DNA from: Avanaerovorax sp964442135
GTDB taxonomy: Bacteria > Bacillota > Clostridia > Peptostreptococcales > Anaerovoracaceae
NCBI GenBank assembly: GCA_964442135.1
Contig: CAYTYN010000036.1
Span: 1-15,059 of the forward strand
Length of the DNA: 15,059 nucleotides
Direction: 5' to 3'
Shown: one piece after another, positions 6,324-13,008 of the stretch
How the letters are laid out: each line of letters begins with the position of its first letter
Position numbering within the stretch: the stretch's first letter is position 1
Position numbers and translations under genes: made by a program
Notes under the pieces: generated by a model
Database searches by the model: none
What the model saw: only the letters and a program-made list of their open reading frames with translations
Told to the model about the DNA's origin: nothing

Positions 6324-6800
6324 CTATTCCACCCTTATGCTCTTTATTATGACAGGAGCTAAAGGGTTGTCCCTCATCCCTGTTGGAACGGAAACTACCT
6401 CCTGAGCAACCTCCATTCCTTCTGTGATTTTGCCGAATGCTGCATACTGCCCGTCAAGATGAGGTGCGTCCGCGACCATTATGAAGAACTGGGAACCTGC
6501 TGAGTCAGGATCCATAGCTCTGGCCATGGAGATAACGCCTGTAGTATGCTTAAGGTCGTTTTTTACTCCATTTGCAGCGAACTCACCCTTAATACAGTAT
6601 CCCGGGCCTCCCATACCGGTGCCCTGAGGACAGCCGCCCTGGATCATGAATCCCGGGATCACTCTGTGAAAAGTAAGTCCGTCATAAAATCCGTCGTTGG
6701 CCAGCTTCTGAAAGTTTTCTACGCTTATAGGCGCTATGTCCTCGTAAAGCTCTCCTCTCATGATTCCGCCGTTATCCATTTCGATCACTACTTTTTTCAT
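6324..6800 (-). CDS. Cyclophilin-type peptidyl-prolyl cis-trans isomerase
   Basis: Catalyses cis-trans isomerisation of X-Pro peptide bonds during protein folding. It has 158 residues: a single cyclophilin domain with no signal peptide or lipobox, so cytoplasmic. Signatures are FHRVIPGFMIQGG with the catalytic arginine, GTGMGGPGY, SAGSQFFIM and LDGQYAAFGKITEGM. The tryptophan that binds cyclosporin in eukaryotic forms is not conserved, as in most bacterial enzymes. The ATG at 6800 has AGGAG upstream, and a separate extended -10 promoter lies at 6875-6901. It is therefore the likely first gene of the ppi-cysE-cysS-mrnC-thyA-folA-rlmB-sigH unit. It is not part of the standard Bacillota cluster. 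Confidence 0.93.
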   Translation of the reverse strand: MKKVVIEMDNGGIMRGELYEDIAPISVENFQKLANDGFYDGLTFHRVIPGFMIQGGCPQGTGMGGPGYCIKGEFAANGVKNDLKHTTGVISMARAMDPDSAGSQFFIMVADAPHLDGQYAAFGKITEGMEVAQEVVSVPTGMRDNPLAPVIIKSIRVE

Positions 6801-6874
6801 CTAAACATTCTCCTATCTCGTCATGCCTGCTGTGCTAATTTCAAAAAAGAAAACAGCCATGATACGCTTCTAAC

Positions 6875-6901
6875 ATTATACCACATTCGTGGCTCGTTCA
6901 A
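6875..6901 (-). promoter_or_regulatory. Extended -10 promoter for the ppi-cysE-cysS...sigH unit
   Basis: On the minus strand a perfect TATAAT (6880-6875) is preceded by TGG, giving an extended -10 element. TTGAAC (6901-6896) lies 15 bases upstream as a short-spaced -35; the TG element can compensate for this. Transcription would start near 6868, leaving a leader of about 67 nt. No intrinsic terminator is evident between the chromate transporter genes and this promoter, so read-through from upstream is also likely. Confidence 0.65.
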
Positions 6902-6917
6902 ATCAGTGATTGCTCTT

Positions 6918-7457
6918 TTATACTGAATCGAAACTGGAGCAGAGCAGCGCTCCCAAAACTCCTCCGCCTATGACGATGAGCACCGGACTGACACGGAATT
7001 TCCCTGCCAGAACCGCAGACAGTATCATTATTCCCGCCGTGATCGGTGTAAGGCCTTCAAAGACGCTCTCACCCATGAATATTACAGCTGAGGCTATAAG
7101 TCCCGCTGTCACAGGTCTTATTCCGGTAAAAGCTCCTTCCATGAGAGAGCTTTCCCTGAACCTGCTCATAAACCGGCATACAGCTGTTATGAGCACAAAG
7201 GACGGGGTCGCCACTCCCACTGTGGCCGCCAGCGCCCCGAGAAATCCGGCAGCGTTATAACCCACATAGGTGGCCGCGTTCACGGCTACAGGACCCGGTG
7301 TGACCTGAGATATCGCCACCAGATTGGAGAACTCCTCAGCCGACATCAGATTAAAGCTCGCCGCGCTCTGGTAGATCATAGGCAGCATGGCCATGCCTCC
7401 GCCGAATCCGAACAGTCCTATCTTGGCGAAAACGAGAAACAGCTTCACGTAGATCAT
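6918..7457 (-). CDS. chrA: Chromate transporter (CHR family), second short subunit
   Basis: Membrane protein of the short-chain CHR family, which works as a pair of half-size proteins to export chromate or related oxyanions; substrate here is inferred from family only. It has 179 residues, mostly hydrophobic with about five to six membrane segments. CHR signatures are GLFGFGGGMAMLPMI near the N-terminus, then SQVTPGPVAVNAATYVGY. The start codon overlaps the stop of the preceding CHR gene by four bases (ATGA), so the two are translated together. The stop at 6918 is about 118 bases before the cyclophilin ATG. Confidence 0.88.
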   Translation of the reverse strand: MIYVKLFLVFAKIGLFGFGGGMAMLPMIYQSAASFNLMSAEEFSNLVAISQVTPGPVAVNAATYVGYNAAGFLGALAATVGVATPSFVLITAVCRFMSRFRESSLMEGAFTGIRPVTAGLIASAVIFMGESVFEGLTPITAGIMILSAVLAGKFRVSPVLIVIGGGVLGALLCSSFDSV

Positions 7458-8008
7458 TTCGATCCGCCTCCCTTCCCGGCTTCCGCTCTTGTCTTTATCA
7501 TCCCTGCGGCCATTCCGGCCAGTATGGCAAATACCGCGTTAATACCGAAGAAGGTTATCACCACGAAAGCAACTATGGCCAGTATCCATCCGAAGACGTC
7601 TTTTAACACCTGTCGGCCCACTCTGTACGCTGAAAAGGCGATGAGGCCTGTGGCAGCCGCCTTTATCCCGACCAGAGCTCCCAGCACATAGGGACTGTCT
7701 CCTATTCCGTTGAGCAGCTCTACCACGAGGATTATTATTATGTAGCTGGGAAGGTTGACCCCCACCGTCACTACGATGGAGCCGGGAAGCTTTTTCAGAT
7801 GATATCCTATGTAGGTAGCCATATTGATGGCTACTACTCCCGGCAGGCTCTGACTGACAGCTATACAGTCGATACATTCCTCCTCCGTCAGCCACCCTCT
7901 CTTCTCTACCGCGATCTCCTGTATCAGCGGTATCATAGCCATTCCGCCTCCAATGGTGAAAAGTCCCAGCTTAAAAAAGGACCAGAACATCTGAAAGTAT
8001 ATCTTCAA
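7454..8008 (-). CDS. chrA: Chromate transporter (CHR family), first short subunit
   Basis: Short-chain CHR protein of 184 residues and partner of the next gene. It has FKLGLFTIGGGMAMIPLIQ, then SQSLPGVVAINMATYIGYHL, and long hydrophobic stretches ending in a charged cytoplasmic tail rich in K and G. The start is probably the TTG at 8008, preceded by AAGG/AAAGGAAG sequences. The first in-frame ATG, at 7990, has no site and would remove six residues before the first membrane segment. It begins seven bases after the proS stop, so proS-chrA-chrA looks like one transcript. The natural substrate in an anaerobe may be another oxyanion such as sulfate; sequence alone does not decide. Confidence 0.86.
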   Translation of the reverse strand: MKIYFQMFWSFFKLGLFTIGGGMAMIPLIQEIAVEKRGWLTEEECIDCIAVSQSLPGVVAINMATYIGYHLKKLPGSIVVTVGVNLPSYIIIILVVELLNGIGDSPYVLGALVGIKAAATGLIAFSAYRVGRQVLKDVFGWILAIVAFVVITFFGINAVFAILAGMAAGMIKTRAEAGKGGGSK

Positions 8009-8015
8009 CTTCCTT

Positions 8016-9749
8016 TTACCTTTCCGCTTCTACCAGCTCTATAGCCGCCTTTACAGCTTCATCTGCGGTCATCTCGGTCTTGTCCTCATCTCTTCTCAGC
8101 TTATACTCTACCCTTCCTTCAGGAGCCATCCTTCCTACGGTAATCCTTACAGGAATCCCCAGAAGGTCAGCGTCCTTGAACTTAACTCCCGGCCTTTCAT
8201 CTCTGTCGTCCAGCATGACTTCAACTCCCGCCTCCTCCAGCTTTTGGCCAATGCCTTCGGCCAGAGCAAGCTGCACCGGATCGTCGGGCTTCATAAGGGT
8301 TATTATCACGTGATACGGAGCTACAGCCACCGGCCAGATTATGCCGTTATCGTCGTGGCACTGTTCTACTACAGCGGCGAGAGTCCTGGTGACCCCTATA
8401 CCGTAGCATCCCATCACTATAGGCCTCTCCTTCTGGTTCTCATCCTTATAGGTGGCTTTCATAGCTTCGGAATACTTGGTTCCCAGCTTGAACACCTGTC
8501 CTACCTCTATTCCTCTGGCGTGCTTTACCGGAGCGCCGCATACAGGACAGGGATCTCCTTCCTTTAAGACCTTTATATCCTTTACGATATCCCCTTTATA
8601 GTCTCTTCCGTAATTCACATTCTTCAGGTGGTAATCCTTCCTGCATGCGCCGGCGACCAGATTTTTAAGTCCGGTAAGCTCGCTGTCCACTACTACGACG
8701 CAGTCGTGAAGACCTACAGGGCCGGTAAAGCCGCCTACGGCTCCCGTCTTTTCTCCCATGGCGTCTTCATCGGCAAAGGCGATGGCATGCTCGGGAATTC
8801 CCAAGGCGTTTACCAGCTTTATCATGTTAAGCTCTCTGTCTCCTCTGACAAAGGCCGCTACGTATCCATTCTCATTTCCCTTTTCGTCGTACTTGACGAA
8901 GAGAAGGGCCTTTATGGTTTTCTCAGCCTTTACCCCGAGGAACCCTGCCACCTCTTCTATAGTCTTGGTACCGGGAGTGTGAACCGCTTCCAAAGGGAGC
9001 ATCTCCACAGAATCGTCATCGGCAGACGCATCCCTGCAATCTGCTCTCTCCACGTTAGCTGCCATGGAGCAGGTCTGACAGTAAGCTATCTCGCTCTCTC
9101 CCACCTCTGAAATAGCGGTGAACTCGTGGGAGTTGCTTCCTCCTATGGCGCCTGTATCTGCCTCTACCGGTCTGAACGTAAGACCGCACCGGGTGAATAT
9201 TCTGGCGTAAGCGTCGTACATAGCCTTATAGCTTGCGTCCAGACCCTCGTAGTCCCTGTCAAAGGAGTAGGCGTCCTTCATTATGAATTCCCTGCTCCTC
9301 ATGAGACCGAAGCGGGGTCTCGCCTCATCTCTGTATTTTGTCTGTATCTGGTAAAGGTTCACAGGAAGCTGTCTGTGGGAGGATATATCGTTTCTCACTA
9401 TGTCGGTAAATATCTCTTCGTGAGTAGGCCCGAGACAGAAGTCCCTTCCGCTCCTGTCCTTAATCCTCCACAGCTCCGGCCCGTAAGCGTCCCATCTTCC
9501 GGACTCCTGCCACAGCTCGGCAGGCTGTACCGCTGACATGAGAATCTCCTGAGCCCCTGCGGCGTCCATTTCCTCTCTGACTATGTTCTCGATCTTTCTG
9601 AGAGCTCTCCATCCTAAGGGCATGAACCCATAAACTCCTGAGACCAGCTTTCTGATCATACCGGCTCTCAGGAGCAGTATGTGACTGGGTATTTCCGCCT
9701 CGTTAGGCGTCTCTCTAAGGGTCTTTATGTGCATTTTAGACATCTTCAT
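8016..9749 (-). CDS. proS: Prolyl-tRNA synthetase, bacterial type with editing domain
   Basis: Class II synthetase that charges tRNA-Pro. It has 577 residues, the length of the bacterial form that contains the INS editing domain. Motif 1 is around residues 40-75 (VSGVYGFMPLGWRALRKIE). Motif 2 is KYRDEARPRFGLMRSREFIM. The INS domain, which hydrolyses Ala-tRNA-Pro, spans roughly 225-405, with KTIKALLFVK and FVRGDRELNMIKL. Motif 3 is MGCYGIGVTRTLAAVVEQ, followed by an anticodon-binding domain (PYHVIITLM...DDRDERPGVKFKDADLLGIP). A CPVCGAP pair of cysteines sits before motif 3. The ATG at 9749 has GGAG ten bases upstream, 25 bases after the ispDF stop. B. subtilis has gltX near this position. Confidence 0.95.
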   Translation of the reverse strand: MKMSKMHIKTLRETPNEAEIPSHILLLRAGMIRKLVSGVYGFMPLGWRALRKIENIVREEMDAAGAQEILMSAVQPAELWQESGRWDAYGPELWRIKDRSGRDFCLGPTHEEIFTDIVRNDISSHRQLPVNLYQIQTKYRDEARPRFGLMRSREFIMKDAYSFDRDYEGLDASYKAMYDAYARIFTRCGLTFRPVEADTGAIGGSNSHEFTAISEVGESEIAYCQTCSMAANVERADCRDASADDDSVEMLPLEAVHTPGTKTIEEVAGFLGVKAEKTIKALLFVKYDEKGNENGYVAAFVRGDRELNMIKLVNALGIPEHAIAFADEDAMGEKTGAVGGFTGPVGLHDCVVVVDSELTGLKNLVAGACRKDYHLKNVNYGRDYKGDIVKDIKVLKEGDPCPVCGAPVKHARGIEVGQVFKLGTKYSEAMKATYKDENQKERPIVMGCYGIGVTRTLAAVVEQCHDDNGIIWPVAVAPYHVIITLMKPDDPVQLALAEGIGQKLEEAGVEVMLDDRDERPGVKFKDADLLGIPVRITVGRMAPEGRVEYKLRRDEDKTEMTADEAVKAAIELVEAER

Positions 9750-9774
9750 AACTCGTATTCTCCTCGATATATTC

Positions 9775-10920
9775 TCAATATGCCCCTCTCTCCAGGAGGC
9801 AGACGGCTTCCGCCGCTATTCCCTCGCTTCTTCCTGTGAATCCCAGCTTTTCCGTGGTGGTGGCCTTGACGCTGATCCTGTCAACATCTACCCCCAGGAC
9901 GTCGGCTATATTGCTCCGCATCTGATCTATATAGGGGGCCAGCTTCGGCTTTTGGCAGATTACAGTCATGTCGGCGTTCACCAGCCTGTATCCCTCAGAG
10001 GATACCATTTCCTTCACCCTCTCCAAAAGCTTCAGGCTGGATATGCCCTTATAACTGTCGTCGCTGTCGGGGAATGCTTTGCCTATATCCCCCATTGCCG
10101 CCGCCCCCAGGATGGCGTCCATGAGGGCGTGAACCAATACGTCGGCGTCTGAGTGGCCCATGAGTCCCCTCTCGCCGGGGACGTCCACTCCTCCCAGCAC
10201 GAGCCTTCTGTCCGGGCCGAACCCGTGAGTGTCAAAACCTGTGCCTATGCGATTCTCCATCATCAGATCCTCTGCTACTGTGATCTTTATATTCCTATCT
10301 TCTCCCGGAAACATGATTACTTTATATCCTGACCGTTCGGCCAGTCCTCCGTCATCAGTCCCGTAGTACCCTTCCTCCATGGCCTTTTCGTATGCATTCA
10401 GTATGACCCCAAGCCTGAAGGCCTGAGGCGTCTGCACCCTTCTCAGCCTGCTCCTGTCCATGGTTTTACCGTCCGTATCCCTTATGGTATCGGTCACGAA
10501 AACCCCGGGAACCGCCCCGTCGTTTCCTTCCTCTATGGCGCCGATAGCTCTTTCGATCAGCTCACGGGAAACGTAGGGTCTGACGCCGTCGTGAATCAGA
10601 ACCGTATCGTCCGGATTTGCGCCTCTCTCCTTTAAGTACATCAAGGCTCTATACACCGAGTCCTGACGCTCTCCGCCTCCGCAAACCACCGCGACACGAC
10701 CCTTCGCATCCGAGAACTCTTCCCTGCAATACTCCTCGTATTCAGAAGCCACGGTGATCACGGTTTCCCATACGGCAGGACTGTTGAAAAACTTTTCCGC
10801 CGTTATAGAAAGGATCGTCCTTCCCCCCAGCTTGAGAAACTGCTTAGGGACAGGGCCTCCCATCCGGGCGCCCTTTCCCGCTGCGCATATTATGGCATAA
10901 ACCCGTCTCTCACAGGCCAT
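9775..10920 (-). CDS. ispDF: Bifunctional IspD-IspF: MEP cytidylyltransferase and MEcPP synthase
   Basis: Fusion of two steps of the non-mevalonate isoprenoid pathway. The IspD part (about 1-222) makes CDP-methylerythritol from CTP and MEP. It has CAAGKGARMGGPVPKQFL with Lys26, IHDGVRPYVS (109-118) and VQTPQAF (162-168). The IspF part (about 223-381) makes the cyclodiphosphate. Its zinc ligands Asp230, His232 and His264 match E. coli IspF Asp8, His10 and His42 at a constant offset of 222, and HSDAD (256-260) and TTTEKLGFTGR (354-364) are intact. There is essentially no linker. Both active sites look complete. The IspE step between them is not encoded here. The ATG at 10920 follows the yacL stop by five bases, with AAAGGA upstream. 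yacL-ispD-ispF order is the same as in B. subtilis, where ispD and ispF are separate. Confidence 0.95.
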   Translation of the reverse strand: MACERRVYAIICAAGKGARMGGPVPKQFLKLGGRTILSITAEKFFNSPAVWETVITVASEYEEYCREEFSDAKGRVAVVCGGGERQDSVYRALMYLKERGANPDDTVLIHDGVRPYVSRELIERAIGAIEEGNDGAVPGVFVTDTIRDTDGKTMDRSRLRRVQTPQAFRLGVILNAYEKAMEEGYYGTDDGGLAERSGYKVIMFPGEDRNIKITVAEDLMMENRIGTGFDTHGFGPDRRLVLGGVDVPGERGLMGHSDADVLVHALMDAILGAAAMGDIGKAFPDSDDSYKGISSLKLLERVKEMVSSEGYRLVNADMTVICQKPKLAPYIDQMRSNIADVLGVDVDRISVKATTTEKLGFTGRSEGIAAEAVCLLERGAY

Positions 10921-10925
10921 TGTTG

Positions 10926-12068
10926 CTATCCTTTCTTAAGTCTTCCGAAGATCATTCTTCCTGCCGCCGTCTGGAGCACAGAGGTGACGGTAATGTGGGT
11001 CGTCTTTCCGATCAGCCTGCGCCCGTCCTCGACTACTATCATGGTTCCGTCATCCAGATAAGCGACGGCCTGGTTGCTGTCTTTGCCCTGCTTTACCAGA
11101 TTCACAGTCATCTCCTCACCCGGGATCACCACCGGCTTTAGAGTGTTGGCCAGCTCGTTTATGTTGAGAACGCTTACCCCGTTTATGGTCGCCACTTTGT
11201 TAAGGTTGAAATCGTTGGTGACCACCTTGCCGTTTATAAGCTGAGCCAGCTTTAAAAGCTTTACATCAACCTCATGTATCTCATTCAGAAACTTCTCATT
11301 TTCCGTGTTATATATCTCGATTCCGTAGTCTTCCTGCATCTTGTTCAGGATGTCCAAGCCTCTGCGTCCCCTGGTTCTCTTCAGGGAATCAGAAGAATCG
11401 GCGATGTGGCGCAACTCTACTAAGACGAATTCCGGAATCACTATGGGCCCTTCCAAAAATCCCGTCTTCATTATACCCGATATTCTGCCGTCTATGATGA
11501 CGCTGGTATCCAGTATCTTCGGCACGTTTCCCACCTTATTCTTCTTTCCCGGGCGGTAGTTCACATCGGCTATAGGCACGGGAACCGGCTGCTGGGCCTT
11601 TGCACGGCTTCCCGCCACGAGAAGTGCTATCAACCCCTTACCCTTTTTAGTGGCTATGACCACGCCCAGATATCCCAGCACCAAATAAGTGATTATGGTT
11701 ATGACCGTATACAGATATCTGTTAGTGATCGTGGTGTATATCTGAGTTATGAGAAGAGCTATAACTAAGCCTGTTATAAGTCCTATAACCCCTGCCAGGA
11801 TATCGTTTCCTGAAACGCCCTGAAGATCGTACTCGATATCATCCGCTACTTTAACGCTCTGTCTCCTTATTATGGGAGTCAGCATGAGAAAAACAAGTCC
11901 GAAAAAAATAATAAAGCCCGCTTCCGTAATCGACTGCTGTACAGGCGTCAGATCGTCTATTAAGGTAATCTCCAGCTCCCCGAAGACGAAACGAGTGAGA
12001 AGATATGCGCCGTAGCCGAATATCAGGCCCAAGATGGTGACCAGGATTCTCGTCAGTTTTCTCAGCAC
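10926..12068 (-). CDS. yacL: YacL family membrane protein with PIN and TRAM domains
   Basis: Predicted membrane-anchored ribonuclease or RNA-binding protein; the family's exact role is not settled. It has 380 residues. Four membrane helices are visible at about 6-26, 49-67, 90-110 and 119-139, followed by a basic linker. The PIN nuclease domain (about 183-310) begins KILDTSVIIDGRI with Asp187 and also has EFVLVELRHIAD (Glu218) and TNDFN (Asp286), the expected acidic metal site. A TRAM RNA-binding domain follows at about 318-378. The start is a GTG at 12068 with a perfect AGGAGG six bases upstream. In B. subtilis yacL follows disA; here it starts the leftward run and is divergent from a two-component system. 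Confidence 0.92.
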   Translation of the reverse strand: MLRKLTRILVTILGLIFGYGAYLLTRFVFGELEITLIDDLTPVQQSITEAGFIIFFGLVFLMLTPIIRRQSVKVADDIEYDLQGVSGNDILAGVIGLITGLVIALLITQIYTTITNRYLYTVITIITYLVLGYLGVVIATKKGKGLIALLVAGSRAKAQQPVPVPIADVNYRPGKKNKVGNVPKILDTSVIIDGRISGIMKTGFLEGPIVIPEFVLVELRHIADSSDSLKRTRGRRGLDILNKMQEDYGIEIYNTENEKFLNEIHEVDVKLLKLAQLINGKVVTNDFNLNKVATINGVSVLNINELANTLKPVVIPGEEMTVNLVKQGKDSNQAVAYLDDGTMIVVEDGRRLIGKTTHITVTSVLQTAAGRMIFGRLKKG

Positions 12069-12117
12069 CTCGTTCCTCCTTTCCCTTTTTTCTAAAATTC
12101 GACAATATGATAAACAC

Positions 12118-12173
12118 GCGGATAGAGATACCCGCTCACGCTACAGTATATTCCAACAATCCTGCTTCGTCAA
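12118..12173 (-). promoter_or_regulatory. yacL promoter and leader hairpin
   Basis: On the minus strand TTGACG (12173-12168) and TATACT (12150-12145) are 17 bases apart, a strong sigma-A match. The start would be near 12138, giving a leader of about 70 nt. Immediately downstream, 12135-12118 can form a seven-pair hairpin (GCGGGTA/TATCCGC with a TCTC loop), which would protect the 5' end of the transcript. It probably drives yacL-ispDF-proS-chrA-chrA. Confidence 0.75.
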
Positions 12174-12231
12174 GGAGCGACGAGGCTTTGCATCCCTCTT
12201 TTCCGCCTATATCCTTTATGAAAAAAATACT

Positions 12232-12251
12232 AATGAAAATTCATTGAATTT
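12232..12251. promoter_or_regulatory. Overlapping palindromes upstream of the response regulator
   Basis: Two perfect palindromes share bases here: AATGAA-AA-TTCATT (12232-12245) and AAATTCA-T-TGAATTT (12237-12251). They lie about 25-45 bases upstream of a -10-like TATAGT (12276-12281). A good -35 is lacking, which would suit an activated promoter. They could be an operator for the encoded OmpR-type regulator or another protein, though OmpR/PhoB proteins more often bind direct repeats. Such sites can also arise by chance in AT-rich DNA. Confidence 0.35.
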
Positions 12252-12275
12252 ACACCATTTTTCTTCGTTTTCAGG

Positions 12276-12313
12276 TATAGTATATTTGTATCTTTGCCGA
12301 AAAACGGAGGAGG
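12276..12313 (+). promoter_or_regulatory. Possible -10 and ribosome binding site of the two-component operon
   Basis: TATAGT (12276-12281), with overlapping TATATT (12281-12286), is the best -10 candidate; no convincing -35 is found at 16-18 bases. GGAGGAGG (12306-12313) is a very strong ribosome binding site eight bases before the ATG at 12322. This fixes that start and rules out the longer open frame beginning upstream at 12034. Confidence 0.45.
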
Positions 12314-12321
12314 AATTCCAT

Positions 12322-13008
12322 ATGTATAAACTTTTAGTCGTAGATGACGAGCCTAAGATCCGTGAGGTCATAAGAGAATACGCAGAGTTCAACGGTTATG
12401 AAGTAACCGAGGCCGGAGACGGCATGAGCGCTGTGGGTCTGTGTAAGCTGAACAAATATGATCTGGTCATACTGGATATTATGATGCCTAAACTGGACGG
12501 CTTCTCAGCCTGCAAGGAGATAAAGAAAATCCAGGATGTACCTATTATAATGCTGTCGGCGCGAGGCGAGGAATACGATAAGCTTTTCGGATTCGAGCTG
12601 GGCATCGACGATTACATAGTTAAGCCTTTCAGTCCTAAGGAGCTTATGGCCAGGATCAACGTAGTGCTGGCGAGACGGCACTCGTCAGGCCCGGCAAAGG
12701 CCGATGTCCTGAAATTCGGAGGTCTGGAGGTCAACGTAGCCGCCAGGACTGTCACGGTGGATGGAAAGAGGGTAGATCTGACGCCGAAGGAATATGAGCT
12801 CCTATTCTACTTGATTGAAAACCGCAACATCGCCCTCTCCAGGGATAAGCTCCTCTCAGACATCTGGGGATACGACTTTTTCGGGGACGACAGAACCATC
12901 GACACCCACATAAAAAATCTCAGAAATAACCTTGGCCCGTACAGAGACTATATCGTAACTCTCAGAGGGGTGGGATATAAATTTGAGTATGAAGAAGAGG
13001 AAAATTGA
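12322..13008 (+). CDS. OmpR/PhoB-family response regulator
   Basis: Cytoplasmic transcription factor of a two-component system, 228 residues. The receiver domain (1-115) has acidic Asp8-Asp9, phospho-acceptor Asp52 (LDIMMPKLDG), Ser79 in the switch position (IMLSAR) and Lys101 (IVKPFSPKEL), so it should be phosphorylatable. The C-terminal winged helix (about 130-225) has LTPKEYELLFYLIENRN, then DDRTIDTHIKNLRNNLG as the recognition helix, and VTLRGVGYKFE. The start at 12322 is set by GGAGGAGG. The 3' end overlaps the kinase gene, so the two are coexpressed. The target genes are unknown, and no transporter or other obvious target is adjacent. Confidence 0.95.
   Translation: MYKLLVVDDEPKIREVIREYAEFNGYEVTEAGDGMSAVGLCKLNKYDLVILDIMMPKLDGFSACKEIKKIQDVPIIMLSARGEEYDKLFGFELGIDDYIVKPFSPKELMARINVVLARRHSSGPAKADVLKFGGLEVNVAARTVTVDGKRVDLTPKEYELLFYLIENRNIALSRDKLLSDIWGYDFFGDDRTIDTHIKNLRNNLGPYRDYIVTLRGVGYKFEYEEEEN

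Noticed and set aside
12313..12324. GAATTC next to CATATG just before the response-regulator start, resembling cloning-vector sites.
   Set aside because: Flanking sequence is natural and continuous, with promoter, ribosome binding site and intact gene. Two hexamers can meet by chance, and nothing else suggests vector DNA.
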